Below, in pieces: positions 32,596 to 41,213 of a stretch of DNA of 43,928 nucleotides. The DNA comes from Pseudarthrobacter oxydans (GTDB lineage Bacteria; Actinomycetota; Actinomycetes; Actinomycetales; Micrococcaceae). The notes below the pieces were generated by a model. The model ran no database searches. It saw nothing but the letters and a program-made list of their open reading frames with translations, and was not told the DNA's origin. The position numbers and the translations under genes were made by a program. Each line of letters opens with the position of its first letter. Position 1 is the stretch's first letter. The stretch lies in the NCBI RefSeq assembly GCF_013314975.1, contig NZ_JABTYH010000037.1:1-43928 (forward strand), in the 5' to 3' direction.

Positions 32596-34317
32596 TCAGA
32601 GGCCGCGCCGGCCTGCCCAGAGGCCATGCAGCAACGGAACCACCGAACCGGCCATAAGGATGCCGCCCAGGACGGCGTCGTCGGACCGCACGATGGCGCC
32701 GGCGATGAGGAGGGCGGCAAACACCAGGGTGGAAGCAGAGCGCCGGGTGGAGCGGTCCAGCCGGGCGATGCGCCGTTCAAGGCGCGGATTTGCGACGGCG
32801 AGCGAACCTTCCTCGAGCCGGCCGGCCAGCGCATCCAGGCGTTTGGGCAGGCGGAGCGCGGTTGCCGCGGCATCGAGGGCCTGCTGTGCCACGTCCTCCA
32901 CGATGTTGCCGCGCTCGTCGCGCAGGAGCCGGGCAGCATACGGTTCCACGGAATCCCAGAGGTTGAAGCGCTCATCGAGCGAGGAGCACACCCCCGAGGT
33001 CAGCGACATCGCCCGGATGATGAGCAGGAAGTTTTCCGGGAGCTGGAACGGCAGCGAGCGGACAACGTCGCCGAATTCCACCGCGAAGTCACGGAACTCC
33101 CTCGGATCCACTTCCCGGAGCTCGGCGAAGCCCATCCCGCCGAAGCGGGCGAAGAGGTGCGTCATGGCGCGTTCCATCTCCACTGTGTCGGCTGACGGCG
33201 CCAGCACGCCGACGTCGTTGATCGCCGCCACCAGCCCACTGCCGTCACGCGCGGCGGCCGCAATCAGCAATTTCCGGAGTCCGCTGCGGGTGGAGGCGGT
33301 TATTTCTCCCATCATGCCGAAATCGATGAACGTCAGCTTCCACGGGCGGTCGCCGGCCGCTGCCGCGACGGGGGTGACGAAGATATTCCCGGGGTGTGGG
33401 TCGGCGTGGAAGAAGCCATTGGTGAACATCTGGTCGAACATAACGGCGGCGAACACAGGAGCCACCTCGGCCGGGTCGATGCCCGCCGCCCTGAGCGCCC
33501 CTGCCTCCGTGATCTTGATGGCCGTGACGTCTTCAAGGGTGAGCACGCGGCGGGTGCTCCGCTCCCAGGCAATGCCGGGCACGCAGACCCTGCCGTCGTC
33601 GGAAAAATCGGCGGCAAAGCGTTCGGAATTCGCCGCCTCGTGCAGGTAGTCGATCTCCTCGAAACTGGTCTGCGCAAACTCCTCCACCAGGGCCGGCATA
33701 TTGGCGCGGCTGGACACCAGGCGAATGCGGCTGAGCCAGCCGCCCACCTTGCGCAGGGCTGCAAGGTCGACGTCGACAATCGCGTCGATGCCCGGACGCT
33801 GCACCTTGAGCACCACATCGGTGAACCCGGTGTCGGCCGCATCCGTTGAACGAAGGCGTGCCCGGTGCGCCTGCCCCAGCGACGCGGCAGCGATCGGTAC
33901 CTCCTCCACGAAAGCGAATACCTGGTCCAGCGGAGCGCCCAACTCCTCCTCGGCCAAAGCGCGGATCGAAGGAAACGGAACGGGCGGCACCTCGTCCTGG
34001 AGGCCCTCAAGCTCCCTGGTGATCTCCGGCGGCAGGATATCGAGCCTGGAGGAAAGGAACTGCCCCACCTTGATCATCAAGCCGCCCAGCTCCACGGCCA
34101 GTCCATGGAAGCGCCGGGCGAAGCGCTGCATCCTCCGCGGCCGCGTACGCTCCGCGACCCGGGCAAGTCCGATCCGCGGAAGGAACAGTTCAAACCACCA
34201 CGTCACCGCCAGGTTCCAGGCCGCAAAGCGCAGGATCCGGCGGTAGCGGGCACGGGTGTCCCCGGCGCCCGCGGCCGGAGCGGCACGATGCAGGCGGACA
34301 GACGCCACCCGGGTCAA
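32596..34317 (-). CDS. AarF/ABC1/UbiB-type atypical kinase family protein
   Basis: A 573-residue membrane-associated kinase-like protein. It carries the family KxGQ motif (MIKVGQFLSSRLDILP, about 82-97), the Ala-rich loop AAASLGQAHRARL, the lysine VVLKVQRPGID, the catalytic FFHADPHPGNIFV and the metal-binding FIDFGMMGEI. Two membrane helices lie at the C-terminus. Family members support quinone synthesis or lipid homeostasis; the target here is unknown. The TTG start overlaps the stop of padR (TTGA), so the kinase is translated with its probable regulator. Confidence 0.92.
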   Translation of the reverse strand: MTRVASVRLHRAAPAAGAGDTRARYRRILRFAAWNLAVTWWFELFLPRIGLARVAERTRPRRMQRFARRFHGLAVELGGLMIKVGQFLSSRLDILPPEITRELEGLQDEVPPVPFPSIRALAEEELGAPLDQVFAFVEEVPIAAASLGQAHRARLRSTDAADTGFTDVVLKVQRPGIDAIVDVDLAALRKVGGWLSRIRLVSSRANMPALVEEFAQTSFEEIDYLHEAANSERFAADFSDDGRVCVPGIAWERSTRRVLTLEDVTAIKITEAGALRAAGIDPAEVAPVFAAVMFDQMFTNGFFHADPHPGNIFVTPVAAAAGDRPWKLTFIDFGMMGEITASTRSGLRKLLIAAAARDGSGLVAAINDVGVLAPSADTVEMERAMTHLFARFGGMGFAELREVDPREFRDFAVEFGDVVRSLPFQLPENFLLIIRAMSLTSGVCSSLDERFNLWDSVEPYAARLLRDERGNIVEDVAQQALDAAATALRLPKRLDALAGRLEEGSLAVANPRLERRIARLDRSTRRSASTLVFAALLIAGAIVRSDDAVLGGILMAGSVVPLLHGLWAGRRGL

Positions 34318-34853
34318 TCCTGGGCGAGGATCGCGTAGAGCCGGCGCCGTGCGTCGTCGAGCACTGCCACGGCCTGCTGCACCTGGTCAGGCGAGCCCGT
34401 GCGGCCCACCTGGGCTGCAGCCTGCGCGAGCTCCACCCCCGCTTTGGGCAGGGATCCAAAGCTGCCGGCGTGCGAGCCCGGCGTGTCCCAGGGCGTTGCC
34501 CCGCGGTCCTGCGCGACTTCCTCCCGGCCGGCCTCGGTCAGCGAATAGATCTTGCGGCCGTTGGACTCCTCGGCGCTGATGCTGCCCTCGTCCGCGAGCA
34601 GTTGCAGGGTGGGGTAGACGGAACCGGCGCTCGGCTTCCAGCTGCCGCCGCTGCGCTCCTCGATCTCGCGGATGATCTGGTAGCCGTGCATAGGCCGCTC
34701 GGCAAGAAGCGCCAGCACTGCCGACCTCACCTCGCCCTTGCCGGCACGGGTTCCGGCGCGTTTTTCAAACCGGGAACGCAGCTCCTCGACGGCCTGCCAC
34801 ATGCCGTCGATGTTGCTCCCGCCGAATCCGGCTGCCGGGTATGAACCACGCAT
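34314..34853 (-). CDS. PadR family transcriptional regulator
   Basis: A 179-residue regulator. The PadR winged helix spans about 38-115 and includes VRSAVLALLAERPMHGYQII, GGSWKPSAGSVYPTLQLLADEG and YSLTEAGREE. The N-terminus is Gly-rich and the C-terminal part helical, probably for dimerisation. ATG at 34853 has AGGAG 7 nt upstream. It overlaps the following AarF/UbiB gene by 4 bp. Three phased repeats just upstream suggest it represses its own operon. Confidence 0.93.
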   Translation of the reverse strand: MRGSYPAAGFGGSNIDGMWQAVEELRSRFEKRAGTRAGKGEVRSAVLALLAERPMHGYQIIREIEERSGGSWKPSAGSVYPTLQLLADEGSISAEESNGRKIYSLTEAGREEVAQDRGATPWDTPGSHAGSFGSLPKAGVELAQAAAQVGRTGSPDQVQQAVAVLDDARRRLYAILAQD

Positions 34854-35161
34854 GATGATCTCCTCTGTAAACCGCCAACGATATACAACGATACTCAACG
34901 ATACATCCATCGGGCCCGCAGGAGTTGCCGCCATATGGCGGCGTTCTGGGAACGCTGAGAGGTGCTTCGGATCGGTGACCGGGTGCACGCGCCTGCCATG
35001 TCTGGTAATTGCATTAATCGAAACTGATTTCCGTACAACCCTTCATTGTCACGGGTTCTGCGCCGGAGGAGACTTGGGGCGACGGCATCCCATCCCGGAC
35101 CGCCCGCGGGGCCACCCGGCTGCGGGGCCTCACAGTTACCCTGCAGCGGCTTGGTGGATCG
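34854..35161. other. 308-bp intergenic region between padR and the lipoprotein gene
   Basis: Apart from the repeat array near padR, this region contains no gene I can support. It is locally AT-richer around 35000-35045 (for example AATTGCATTAATCGAAACTG), where promoters for either flanking gene could lie. No perfect -10/-35 pair was found. Confidence 0.5.
34876..34903. promoter_or_regulatory. three-copy CAACGATA repeat, likely PadR operator
   Basis: CAACGATA occurs at 34876-34883, 34886-34893 and 34896-34903, exactly 10 bp apart and thus on one face of the helix. The array sits 23-50 bp upstream of the padR start codon. Binding by PadR is inferred from position and phasing. Confidence 0.6.
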
Positions 35162-35950
35162 ATGAGCTCCATGGCACCCCTCCCAAAGGCCGCTCAGCGG
35201 CCGTGCCATCTCCTGCCCCTGGTGGCTATCGCACTGATTGGATTCCTCGGCGGGTGCCAGTATGAGTCCGACGGCGTCTCCCTCCCGTCCGCCAGTACTT
35301 CGACTACGGAGTCTCGCACCGTTCCGCCGACGCCAGAGAGTGACGACACTCGTAGGGTCTCACCGCTGCCGGAGAATGGTGACATCGCTGCCGGCACATA
35401 CCTCGTCCTCGCCACCGGCTTCACGGCGCCTTTCCAGATCACCGTCCCAGACGGCTGGTCGGTTACCGACGGCGAAGGCCTGGCCAAGGACGACCCGGAT
35501 CACCCGGATAAATGGGGGGTCTTCGTAGGTTGGTGGCCCGCCCATTATGTGCCGACAGACGCATGCGCCTGGCAGGACGCGCTCGTCAAAGTCGATCCGT
35601 CGGCTCAGGCCTTCGTCGACGCGGTAAGGGCTCAAACGTCAACGGTGAGTACTCCTCCCGTCGAGGTCTTGCTGGGCGATTACTCCGGCTTCGAGTTCGA
35701 CCGCTCGGTCGAGGGCGACGTGGACATAACAGCCTGCGACCGCGACAAGTTCTGTGTCCACTCATCACTCTCAAACGAATGCACACGCTGGTACTCCAGC
35801 GCCGCTGAACGCGAAACCTACCGGGTGGTCGACATGAACGGCCAGCGCGGCGTGATCTGGGTGGTCCAGTTCCACGAGTCGATCAATCCGGAGCTGACGA
35901 GGGAGGCAGGCGCCGTCTTCGACTCGATCGTGTTCAGGTCCGACAAGTAA
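35162..35950 (+). CDS. lipoprotein of unknown function
   Basis: A 262-residue predicted lipoprotein: Arg/Lys-bearing N-terminus, helix LLPLVAIALIGFLGG and lipobox LGGC at about residue 32. A Ser/Thr/Pro-rich linker reaches about 70. The folded domain contains FQITVPDGWSVTDGEGLA, a Trp-rich GVFVGWWPAHYVPTDACAW and four further cysteines (ITACDRDKFCVHSSLSNECTRW) that could form disulfides. I do not recognise the family beyond actinobacterial secreted proteins of this general look. Codon third positions are less GC-rich than in neighbouring core genes, which hints at transfer. Start choice between ATG 35162 and 35171 is open. Confidence 0.78.
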   Translation: MSSMAPLPKAAQRPCHLLPLVAIALIGFLGGCQYESDGVSLPSASTSTTESRTVPPTPESDDTRRVSPLPENGDIAAGTYLVLATGFTAPFQITVPDGWSVTDGEGLAKDDPDHPDKWGVFVGWWPAHYVPTDACAWQDALVKVDPSAQAFVDAVRAQTSTVSTPPVEVLLGDYSGFEFDRSVEGDVDITACDRDKFCVHSSLSNECTRWYSSAAERETYRVVDMNGQRGVIWVVQFHESINPELTREAGAVFDSIVFRSDK

Positions 35951-36081
35951 CCGGCTGATACGGTACTCGATCCGCCCGCTGGCGCCGACTCCTTCTCTAA
36001 GCCCATCTGGGTGTCTCCTAGCCTCAGAGTCTCGAGACCCTAGTGTTTCGAGGCATATGGGTTGAGGGACACCTCGGATGG

Positions 36082-36099
36082 ATGGGAGATAACTCTCAT
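36082..36099. promoter_or_regulatory. imperfect inverted repeat upstream of the sigma factor gene
   Basis: ATGGGAG and CTCTCAT flank ATAA, with one mismatch in seven pairs. The repeat ends 61 bp before the GTG start. A perfect 10-bp palindrome GTCTCGAGAC also lies about 50 bp further upstream. Either could be an operator; function is unproven. Confidence 0.3.
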
Positions 36100-36160
36100 A
36101 GTTCGTCAGCGACATTCGGACTGACTCCCTTGTGACGATCTGGCAGAGGAGGACTCCGTC

Positions 36161-36811
36161 GTGGTGGGCGGGGAACTTTCTGGGGACTCCCGGACACTAT
36201 TAGGTATGGAACAGCTGGGGGAAACAGATGCGGAACTGTGGGATAGGTGCAGACAGGGAGACGCAGACGCGCTAGGCGGGCTGTTTGACCGCCATGCAGA
36301 TGCTGTCTTCCGGTACTGCCTGAGCCGGACCGGGTCATGGCAGGATGCCGAAGACATCGTCTCTGTCACGTTCCTCGAGGCGTGGCGGCAGCGCACCCGG
36401 CTCACGCTGGAACGGAAGTCAATCCTTCCTTGGCTTCTGGGCGTGGCTACCAACTCAGTACGGAACCGAGCCCGGTCTGTGCGCCGCCACGAGCAGTTCC
36501 TCAGGCAGCTGCCGCACGCTGCTGTGGAACCCGATCATTCGTCTTCAATCGCAGACCGGGTCGACGCCGAAAACCTCGTGAAGGAACTGCTGGACGGCGC
36601 CGGGAACCTCACACGCGGTGAACGGGACGCGTTGTTGCTGTGCACTGTCAACGGCTACTCCTACCTTGAGGCGGCGGAGGCCCTTCAGGTCCGCGTTGGC
36701 ACTATCCGGTCCCGTGTGAACCGTGCGAAAACAAAGTTGCGGGCCGCCGCGGTGGCCTCACCCTTGCTCTTGGCCGAGCAGAACAATCCTGTGGAATCGA
36801 GGCAGTCATGA
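36161..36811 (+). CDS. ECF-type RNA polymerase sigma factor
   Basis: Alternative sigma-70 family factor of 216 residues. Region 2 is LGGLFDRHADAVFRYCLSRT with WQDAEDIVSVTFLEAWRQR (about 35-78). Region 4 is LTRGERDALLLCTVNGYSYLEAAEALQVR plus the helix-turn-helix RVGTIRSRVNRAKTKLR (about 150-195). GTG at 36161 is supported by GGAGG 8 nt upstream; ATG at 36206 is the alternative and lacks a good site. Its stop overlaps the start of the next gene (ATGA), the usual layout for an ECF sigma factor and its membrane regulator. Confidence 0.92.
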   Translation: MVGGELSGDSRTLLGMEQLGETDAELWDRCRQGDADALGGLFDRHADAVFRYCLSRTGSWQDAEDIVSVTFLEAWRQRTRLTLERKSILPWLLGVATNSVRNRARSVRRHEQFLRQLPHAAVEPDHSSSIADRVDAENLVKELLDGAGNLTRGERDALLLCTVNGYSYLEAAEALQVRVGTIRSRVNRAKTKLRAAAVASPLLLAEQNNPVESRQS

Positions 36812-37461
36812 AACTTTCAGACATCCACTATCCGGCCGAAACACGGCAGGCTGTGCGGGACGCGGTGGTTAGGGAAGCGGCTGCGCAGTCCCGTCGCAGG
36901 CCGTGGTGGCGCCGACCGATGGCGTTGTCCCTGGCCGGCCTCGCGTTGGCGGGCTCGACGGCGGCAGTGGCGTACGTGGCCTTCGCTCCGGTTGAGGACA
37001 AACGGGACATCCGGTGCTACTACCGCGCAGACCTCACCGCCACCTACCCATCTCCTCATTCCCCCGGAAACAGGATGGAACCCTATCTCCTTGCCGGGGC
37101 TATGGATGAGGGTTTCAATTATGACGCCGAAGCCCTGCAGGGGGACCCAAACGCAGGAAAGAAGCAGATTAGCGATCCGATCGGCCTTTGCGCTTTCAAC
37201 TGGGACCAGGGACTGATGAACCCGGGAGGGATCACCGATGACCTTATTCCTCCGGATTACCAAGAGCCTGCCCCGGCTCCCGCCCCGACAGGGACCGTAA
37301 CGGATGCTCAAGGCAACCCCGGCACGGCTTTCCCCAACACCTTTGGCCCTGGGCACTTTGTGCCTGAACTCAGGGCCTGCGTAGTCGACAACACAGTCGC
37401 AGTGATACCGGGTCCTGCGGATGTCTGCTCCCGACTCGGTATCCCCGTCCTCGAGAAGTAG
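36808..37461 (+). CDS. single-pass membrane protein coupled to the sigma factor
   Basis: A 217-residue protein: a cytoplasmic segment of about 37 residues (basic, with RRRPWWRRP), one helix (MALSLAGLALAGSTAAVAYV), and an outside domain of about 155 residues. Its position makes it a candidate anti-sigma factor or sensor. However, the cytoplasmic part is very short and lacks the HxxxCxxC zinc anti-sigma motif, so it does not look like a standard one. The outside domain has four cysteines (DIRCYY, IGLCAF, LRACVVD, DVCSRLGIP) and a Pro-rich stretch near 150. No function is assigned. Confidence 0.75.
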   Translation: MKLSDIHYPAETRQAVRDAVVREAAAQSRRRPWWRRPMALSLAGLALAGSTAAVAYVAFAPVEDKRDIRCYYRADLTATYPSPHSPGNRMEPYLLAGAMDEGFNYDAEALQGDPNAGKKQISDPIGLCAFNWDQGLMNPGGITDDLIPPDYQEPAPAPAPTGTVTDAQGNPGTAFPNTFGPGHFVPELRACVVDNTVAVIPGPADVCSRLGIPVLEK

Positions 37462-37531
37462 ATACTCACCCCCCAAGTAAGTGCCATAGGAGAATAATCC
37501 ACACACAGCACATCACATCGTCTCGTGACCC

Positions 37532-38041
37532 TTGTCTTACGTGGCGGCTCACGCCCGTCGAAAAGGCCAAGCCGGCAAGACCCTAATTCGGGCGATATCC
37601 CGCGGCTTCCTCCCGGTCGGCGATTCTTATAACTATGCCTCAAAACCTGCGGGCTTATTCGGCATACCAATCATTAGTTATGGGACACCTCGAAGCAGCC
37701 CACGACGGAACTTATTGGCTACCCGGCAGCTCAACCGGCATCGGTCCACTCATCGAAAACAGGCGGATCTTCTGGCCGCCGGCGTCCGCCGCGACGTCCA
37801 CCACGTTGCTCACGGAATATCTGAGCGGGAGCTTTACGACCTCACGTGATCAGGCATTCGAGGCGCTGATCGATGGGACACTCTTGCGACCACCACGCTG
37901 GACAGGCTCTGGCAATCCACCCAGTACATTCCTGTCTTCGCCGACGAACTTCGCACCGAAGGCAACGATCCCGAACCGCCGGTTGCCCGCGATCCCGGAG
38001 TGTCCCAAGCTCCCTCCTTCAGGCGGTACCAGCAACCCTGA
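37532..38041 (+). pseudogene. possible decayed coding sequence in a 644-bp gene-poor stretch
   Basis: Between 37462 and 38105 no intact gene is convincing. One frame starting at ATG 37532 stays open to TGA at 37847-37849 and continues after it, in the same frame, to TGA at 38039-38041. From about 37730 on, this frame has the GC-rich third positions of real genes here, on both sides of the internal stop (QADLLAAGVRRDV..., then DRWDTLATTTLDRLWQSTQY). The upstream part, 37532-37720, has AT-rich third positions. I read this as a remnant broken by a nonsense codon or by compensating frameshifts. A competing frame (37635-38054, 139 codons) becomes Pro/Ser-rich and is less gene-like. No family was recognised. 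Confidence 0.3.
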
Positions 38042-38105
38042 ACAGGCGAAGTAACGCTCCCAAATGACCGCCATCCACTGCCGCGCTCCACGCCCGGCGG
38101 TCCCG

Positions 38106-38909
38106 TCAGGTTTTTCGGAGTGTGAGGATCTGCTCCGCGCGCCCGAACGGCCCCTGGAGGTCGTGCAGGACGGTGGAGGTCAGGCCTATTCCGTCCCCAC
38201 CGAACGAGACCGCGTTGTCCAGGCCCAGCCACTCCCCCTCGGGCCGGCGGTACATGTGGATCTGCAGGTCAAGGTTGGGAAAGGAGTAACTGTCCTTCCC
38301 GGGCGGCACCCTGGCCGCGATGCCGTTGGCCGTGTCCACCATGCCCATGAGCCTGGCCAGGGCACCGCTGTCCGCGCGGTCCGTCAGGGGGTGTTCCGTA
38401 CGGAGCCAGACCTTTCCGGCCCCGGGCCGGTGCCCTTCCGCCACGCGCATTTCCAGCGAGCGGATGTAGCCGCCGGGCCACACGGACGCGCCGTCGTACG
38501 GCTTGCAGTCTTCCGGACCGGGAATGGTCGTGTCCTCGATGGCGGCCACCGGCGTTGTATCGCTGGTTGCCAGCCGCCAGGCGGTGGCACGGATGGCGGT
38601 CCGGCCGCCCGCCACCAGCTCGGCCTGCAGGAGTTCGATGGTTTTTCCGGGCCGGAGGGTGGTGGCTGCGATCTTGAACTCGCCGCCCGGGATGAGGCCG
38701 AGGATCTCGTAGCTGATCCGCGCCATCCGCATGTCTGGCCGCGGGTTATGGCGTTCCAGGCTGTCCGCCAGCAGGCCGGACGCCGGCGCCATATGCTGCT
38801 CGTGGACGTTCCAGGCACCCTGGGCATGGATGGTGGAACGGAAACGCCCACCGCCCAGGTTCAGGTAGTAGAAGTTTCCTTCAGCCAGTTCAGGCAGCTC
38901 TGCGGTCAA
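38106..38909 (-). CDS. acyl-CoA thioesterase-like (double hotdog) protein
   Basis: A 267-residue protein in the TesB-like thioesterase group. The N-terminal half starts FYYLNLGGGRFRSTIHAQGAW and holds ISYEILGLIPGGEFKIAATTLRPGKTIELLQAEL. The C-terminal half has MGMVDTANGIAARV and DLQIHMYRRPEGEWLGLDNAVSFG, the second hotdog. Family members hydrolyse acyl-CoA, but many are uncharacterised. The TTG start is supported by AAAGGGG about 7 nt upstream. It is divergent from the endonuclease/exonuclease/phosphatase gene. Confidence 0.87.
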   Translation of the reverse strand: MTAELPELAEGNFYYLNLGGGRFRSTIHAQGAWNVHEQHMAPASGLLADSLERHNPRPDMRMARISYEILGLIPGGEFKIAATTLRPGKTIELLQAELVAGGRTAIRATAWRLATSDTTPVAAIEDTTIPGPEDCKPYDGASVWPGGYIRSLEMRVAEGHRPGAGKVWLRTEHPLTDRADSGALARLMGMVDTANGIAARVPPGKDSYSFPNLDLQIHMYRRPEGEWLGLDNAVSFGGDGIGLTSTVLHDLQGPFGRAEQILTLRKT

Positions 38910-39093
38910 CGTTGGCCCCTTTGGAGTTCCAGTGAATCGGCCTTAACTCTATCCGGGACGGGTGCCCCGCCTGCGCCGGACCCGGGCACGGCATTTCGCC
39001 CAAAGGGACGCGGCGAAATGTTGGCCGCTGGCGGGATCCATCCGACTAGACTCAGGAACTGGTCCTGTCAGCAACCCTCTGAAGAGGTGTTCC

Positions 39094-39771
39094 ATGCGCG
39101 TCATCAGCTACAACCTCCGCAAGCACAAGGCGAGCGGCGAACTCCTCGCCCTGGCGCGGAACCATGACATTGATGCGCTCTGCCTCCAGGAGGTGGATTC
39201 CAGCGATCTTCCGGAAACCCTGGGCCCGCTGCATCTGGCGGACGCCACGAAGGGCAACCGGCTGGGGCTGGCCATCTACTACCGCACCAGCCGCTTCACC
39301 GCCCTGGACACCCAGTCCTTCGCCCTGAAGAAGTCGATGCATGACCGCGTCCTGGCCCCGGCCCATGAGCGGCTGATCGGCACCCGTGTCATGGACAATG
39401 AAACGCAGCATGAACTGGTGATCGGCTCGTTCCACGCAGCCCCGCTTACCGCCTCCAACTCGCTGCGGCGCAAGCAGATCCACGCGGCCCACGCGGAGCT
39501 GCTGAGCATGGGCAAGGGCCTGATGACCCTGATGGTGGGCGATTTCAACTACCCGTTCTTCACCAAGAACCTTGACCTGCACATGAAAAACTCGGGCTAT
39601 GCACTGTCCCTGAGCAACCGGCGCACCTACACCCGGTACAAGGTGTTCAAGGGCCACTTCGATTTCGCGACGTCGCTGGGCCTGGATATCGAAAGCGTGG
39701 AGACGCTGCCGCGCGGCAACTCAGACCACCTCCCCATCCTGGTCACGGCCGAGTACGGCCCGGACTACTAG
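39094..39771 (+). CDS. endonuclease/exonuclease/phosphatase family protein
   Basis: A 225-residue cytoplasmic protein of the metal-dependent EEP superfamily. The start MRVISYNLRKHK contains the first Asn; LCLQEVDSSD has the metal-binding Glu, MVGDFNYPFF the Asp/Asn pair and NSDHLPILVTAEY the final Asp-His pair. It could act on DNA, lipids or nucleotides; the substrate is not evident. AGAGG lies about 7 nt before the ATG. Its stop overlaps that of the convergent NUDIX gene (CTAG). Confidence 0.9.
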   Translation: MRVISYNLRKHKASGELLALARNHDIDALCLQEVDSSDLPETLGPLHLADATKGNRLGLAIYYRTSRFTALDTQSFALKKSMHDRVLAPAHERLIGTRVMDNETQHELVIGSFHAAPLTASNSLRRKQIHAAHAELLSMGKGLMTLMVGDFNYPFFTKNLDLHMKNSGYALSLSNRRTYTRYKVFKGHFDFATSLGLDIESVETLPRGNSDHLPILVTAEYGPDY

Positions 39772-40271
39772 GACTCGAGCCTTGCACGGAGGTCCGGCCA
39801 GGACGCTTCGAATCCCGGGTGCAGTTCCAGGGCACCCACCTCGGGCAGCGGGACCCACCGGAGCTCCAGGCTTTCGGGATCGCTGATGACGGGGTCAAAC
39901 GCCTCCCGCACCAGCACCACAACCGTGGTGTAGCTCCAGTACCCCACGTCCAGCCGGGACGTGAAGAGCACGTCCACATTGTCCGCGGGCACGGCGGCTT
40001 CCTCATAGGCTTCCCGGAGCGCGCCGGTCACGGCCTCCTCGCCCTCATGGAGTGCGCCGCCGGGCAGCCCCCAGGTTCCACCGTTGTGGCTCCACACGGC
40101 CCGGTGCTGCAGCAGCACCCCCTTGCCGGGATCGTGGGCCAGCACCCCCGCCGCGCCGAAACGCCCCCAGAAGCGCCCGCGGCTTCCCTCGACCCAGGCG
40201 TCGCCGGGGTCCCTGGGACCGGTACGGACGGGAGGGACGGAGGACGCGGTGGACGCCGGAAAGTGATCCAT
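39768..40271 (-). CDS. NUDIX hydrolase
   Basis: A 167-residue pyrophosphohydrolase. The NUDIX box reads GALHEGEEAVTG followed by ALREAYEEAAV (about 73-95); the usual Gly near the end of the motif is Ala. The N-terminal 35 residues are a variable extension, and AAGVLAHDPGKGVLLQHRA begins the fold. ATG at 40271 has CAGACT 6 nt upstream and only weak GGAA, so a leaderless transcript is possible. The two convergent stops share CTAG. Confidence 0.92.
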   Translation of the reverse strand: MDHFPASTASSVPPVRTGPRDPGDAWVEGSRGRFWGRFGAAGVLAHDPGKGVLLQHRAVWSHNGGTWGLPGGALHEGEEAVTGALREAYEEAAVPADNVDVLFTSRLDVGYWSYTTVVVLVREAFDPVISDPESLELRWVPLPEVGALELHPGFEASWPDLRARLES

Positions 40272-40327
40272 CGTTCCAGTCTGACAGGTGGGGCGGGTGG
40301 GCTGCACCCGCCAGTCCGCTGCGCCGG

Positions 40328-40525
40328 TCAGGCCTGGTTTGCTGTACCGCGCTCGACGGCGAAATCACCGCCGGGGTACATGATCGTCTCGTGTCCGTCA
40401 TCAAAGCGGACACGGTAGGGCGGCGCTCCGCCCTGGCCGCGCACCTCAAGAATCACCCCATGCCGGTCCGCCGCCCCCACAGTCCTGCCGTGCACGATGA
40501 TGCGGTCGCCCTGCGTTGCCTCCAT
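40328..40525 (-). CDS. DUF1918 domain-containing protein
   Basis: A 65-residue protein covering the whole DUF1918 domain: GDRIIVHGRTVGAADRHGVI, then PPYRVRFDDGHETIMYPGGD. It is a small beta-barrel-like domain of unknown function, frequent in actinobacteria. ATG at 40525 has GGAGG about 9 nt upstream. The frame is open 89 codons further but that part is Arg-rich noise. It is divergent from the metallophosphoesterase gene. Confidence 0.9.
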   Translation of the reverse strand: MEATQGDRIIVHGRTVGAADRHGVILEVRGQGGAPPYRVRFDDGHETIMYPGGDFAVERGTANQA

Positions 40526-40662
40526 GGCAATCACCTCCGAGCCCAGAGTACGACCGGCTGCCCGCCGGGAAAAGGGCGAATCGAAAGAACGCCGGAAGGG
40601 TCCGCAGGAGGGGGCGAGAGACCGGTCCCCGGGAACCCGGCGGGCATGGCAGGATCTTTCCC

Positions 40663-41169
40663 ATGCCGCTGAATCTTGTCCTGGTCGCCGATACCCACGT
40701 CCCCAGGCGCGCGCGTGACCTTCCTGCACAGGTGTGGTCCGCCGTCGAAAGCGCCGACGTGGTCTTCCACGCCGGCGACTGGGTGTCGGCAACCCATCTG
40801 GAGGAGTTCCGGCGGCGGAGCCGCCTGCTGGTGGGCGTCTATGGAAACAATGACGGACCGGAACTGCGCCGGAGCCTTCCGGAAACGGCGGAGATCACGC
40901 TGGAAGGCGTCCGGTTTGCCATGGTGCACGAGACCGGCCAGGCCAAGGGGCGAGAAGCCAGGTGCGAGGCCCGGCACCTGGAGGCGGACGTGCTGGTTTT
41001 CGGCCACAGCCACATCCCGTGGGACACCACCACCCCGCGCGGGCTGCGGCTGCTGAACCCGGGATCGCCCACTGACCGCCGCCGGCAGCCGGCCTGCACG
41101 TTCATGACCGCCACGGTGGATTCCGAAAAGCTGGGGGACGTCCGGCTGCACGAGGTCCTCCGGGATTGA
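40663..41169 (+). CDS. YfcE-like metallophosphoesterase
   Basis: A 168-residue phosphodiesterase. Metal-binding motifs appear in order: LVADTHVPRR, FHAGDWVS, VYGNNDGPEL, MVHETG (usually GHG or similar), and VFGHSHIPWD. Relatives of this size hydrolyse phosphodiesters with manganese in vitro. ATG at 40663 has AGGA about 8 nt upstream. Confidence 0.92.
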   Translation: MPLNLVLVADTHVPRRARDLPAQVWSAVESADVVFHAGDWVSATHLEEFRRRSRLLVGVYGNNDGPELRRSLPETAEITLEGVRFAMVHETGQAKGREARCEARHLEADVLVFGHSHIPWDTTTPRGLRLLNPGSPTDRRRQPACTFMTATVDSEKLGDVRLHEVLRD

Positions 41170-41213
41170 CCGGGTTTGGCAAGGCAGGCCCCAGGTGCCT
41201 AGGCTTTGAACGG

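Noticed and set aside
31388..33649. Plus-strand open frame of 753 codons
   Set aside because: It crosses the 3' part of two minus-strand genes and the DUF2177 gene in the wrong frame, and the product is Arg/Pro/Ser-rich noise.
34876..34903. The CAACGATA array as a CRISPR remnant
   Set aside because: Units are 8 bp at a 10-bp period with 2-bp gaps, far too short for CRISPR, and no cas gene is present.
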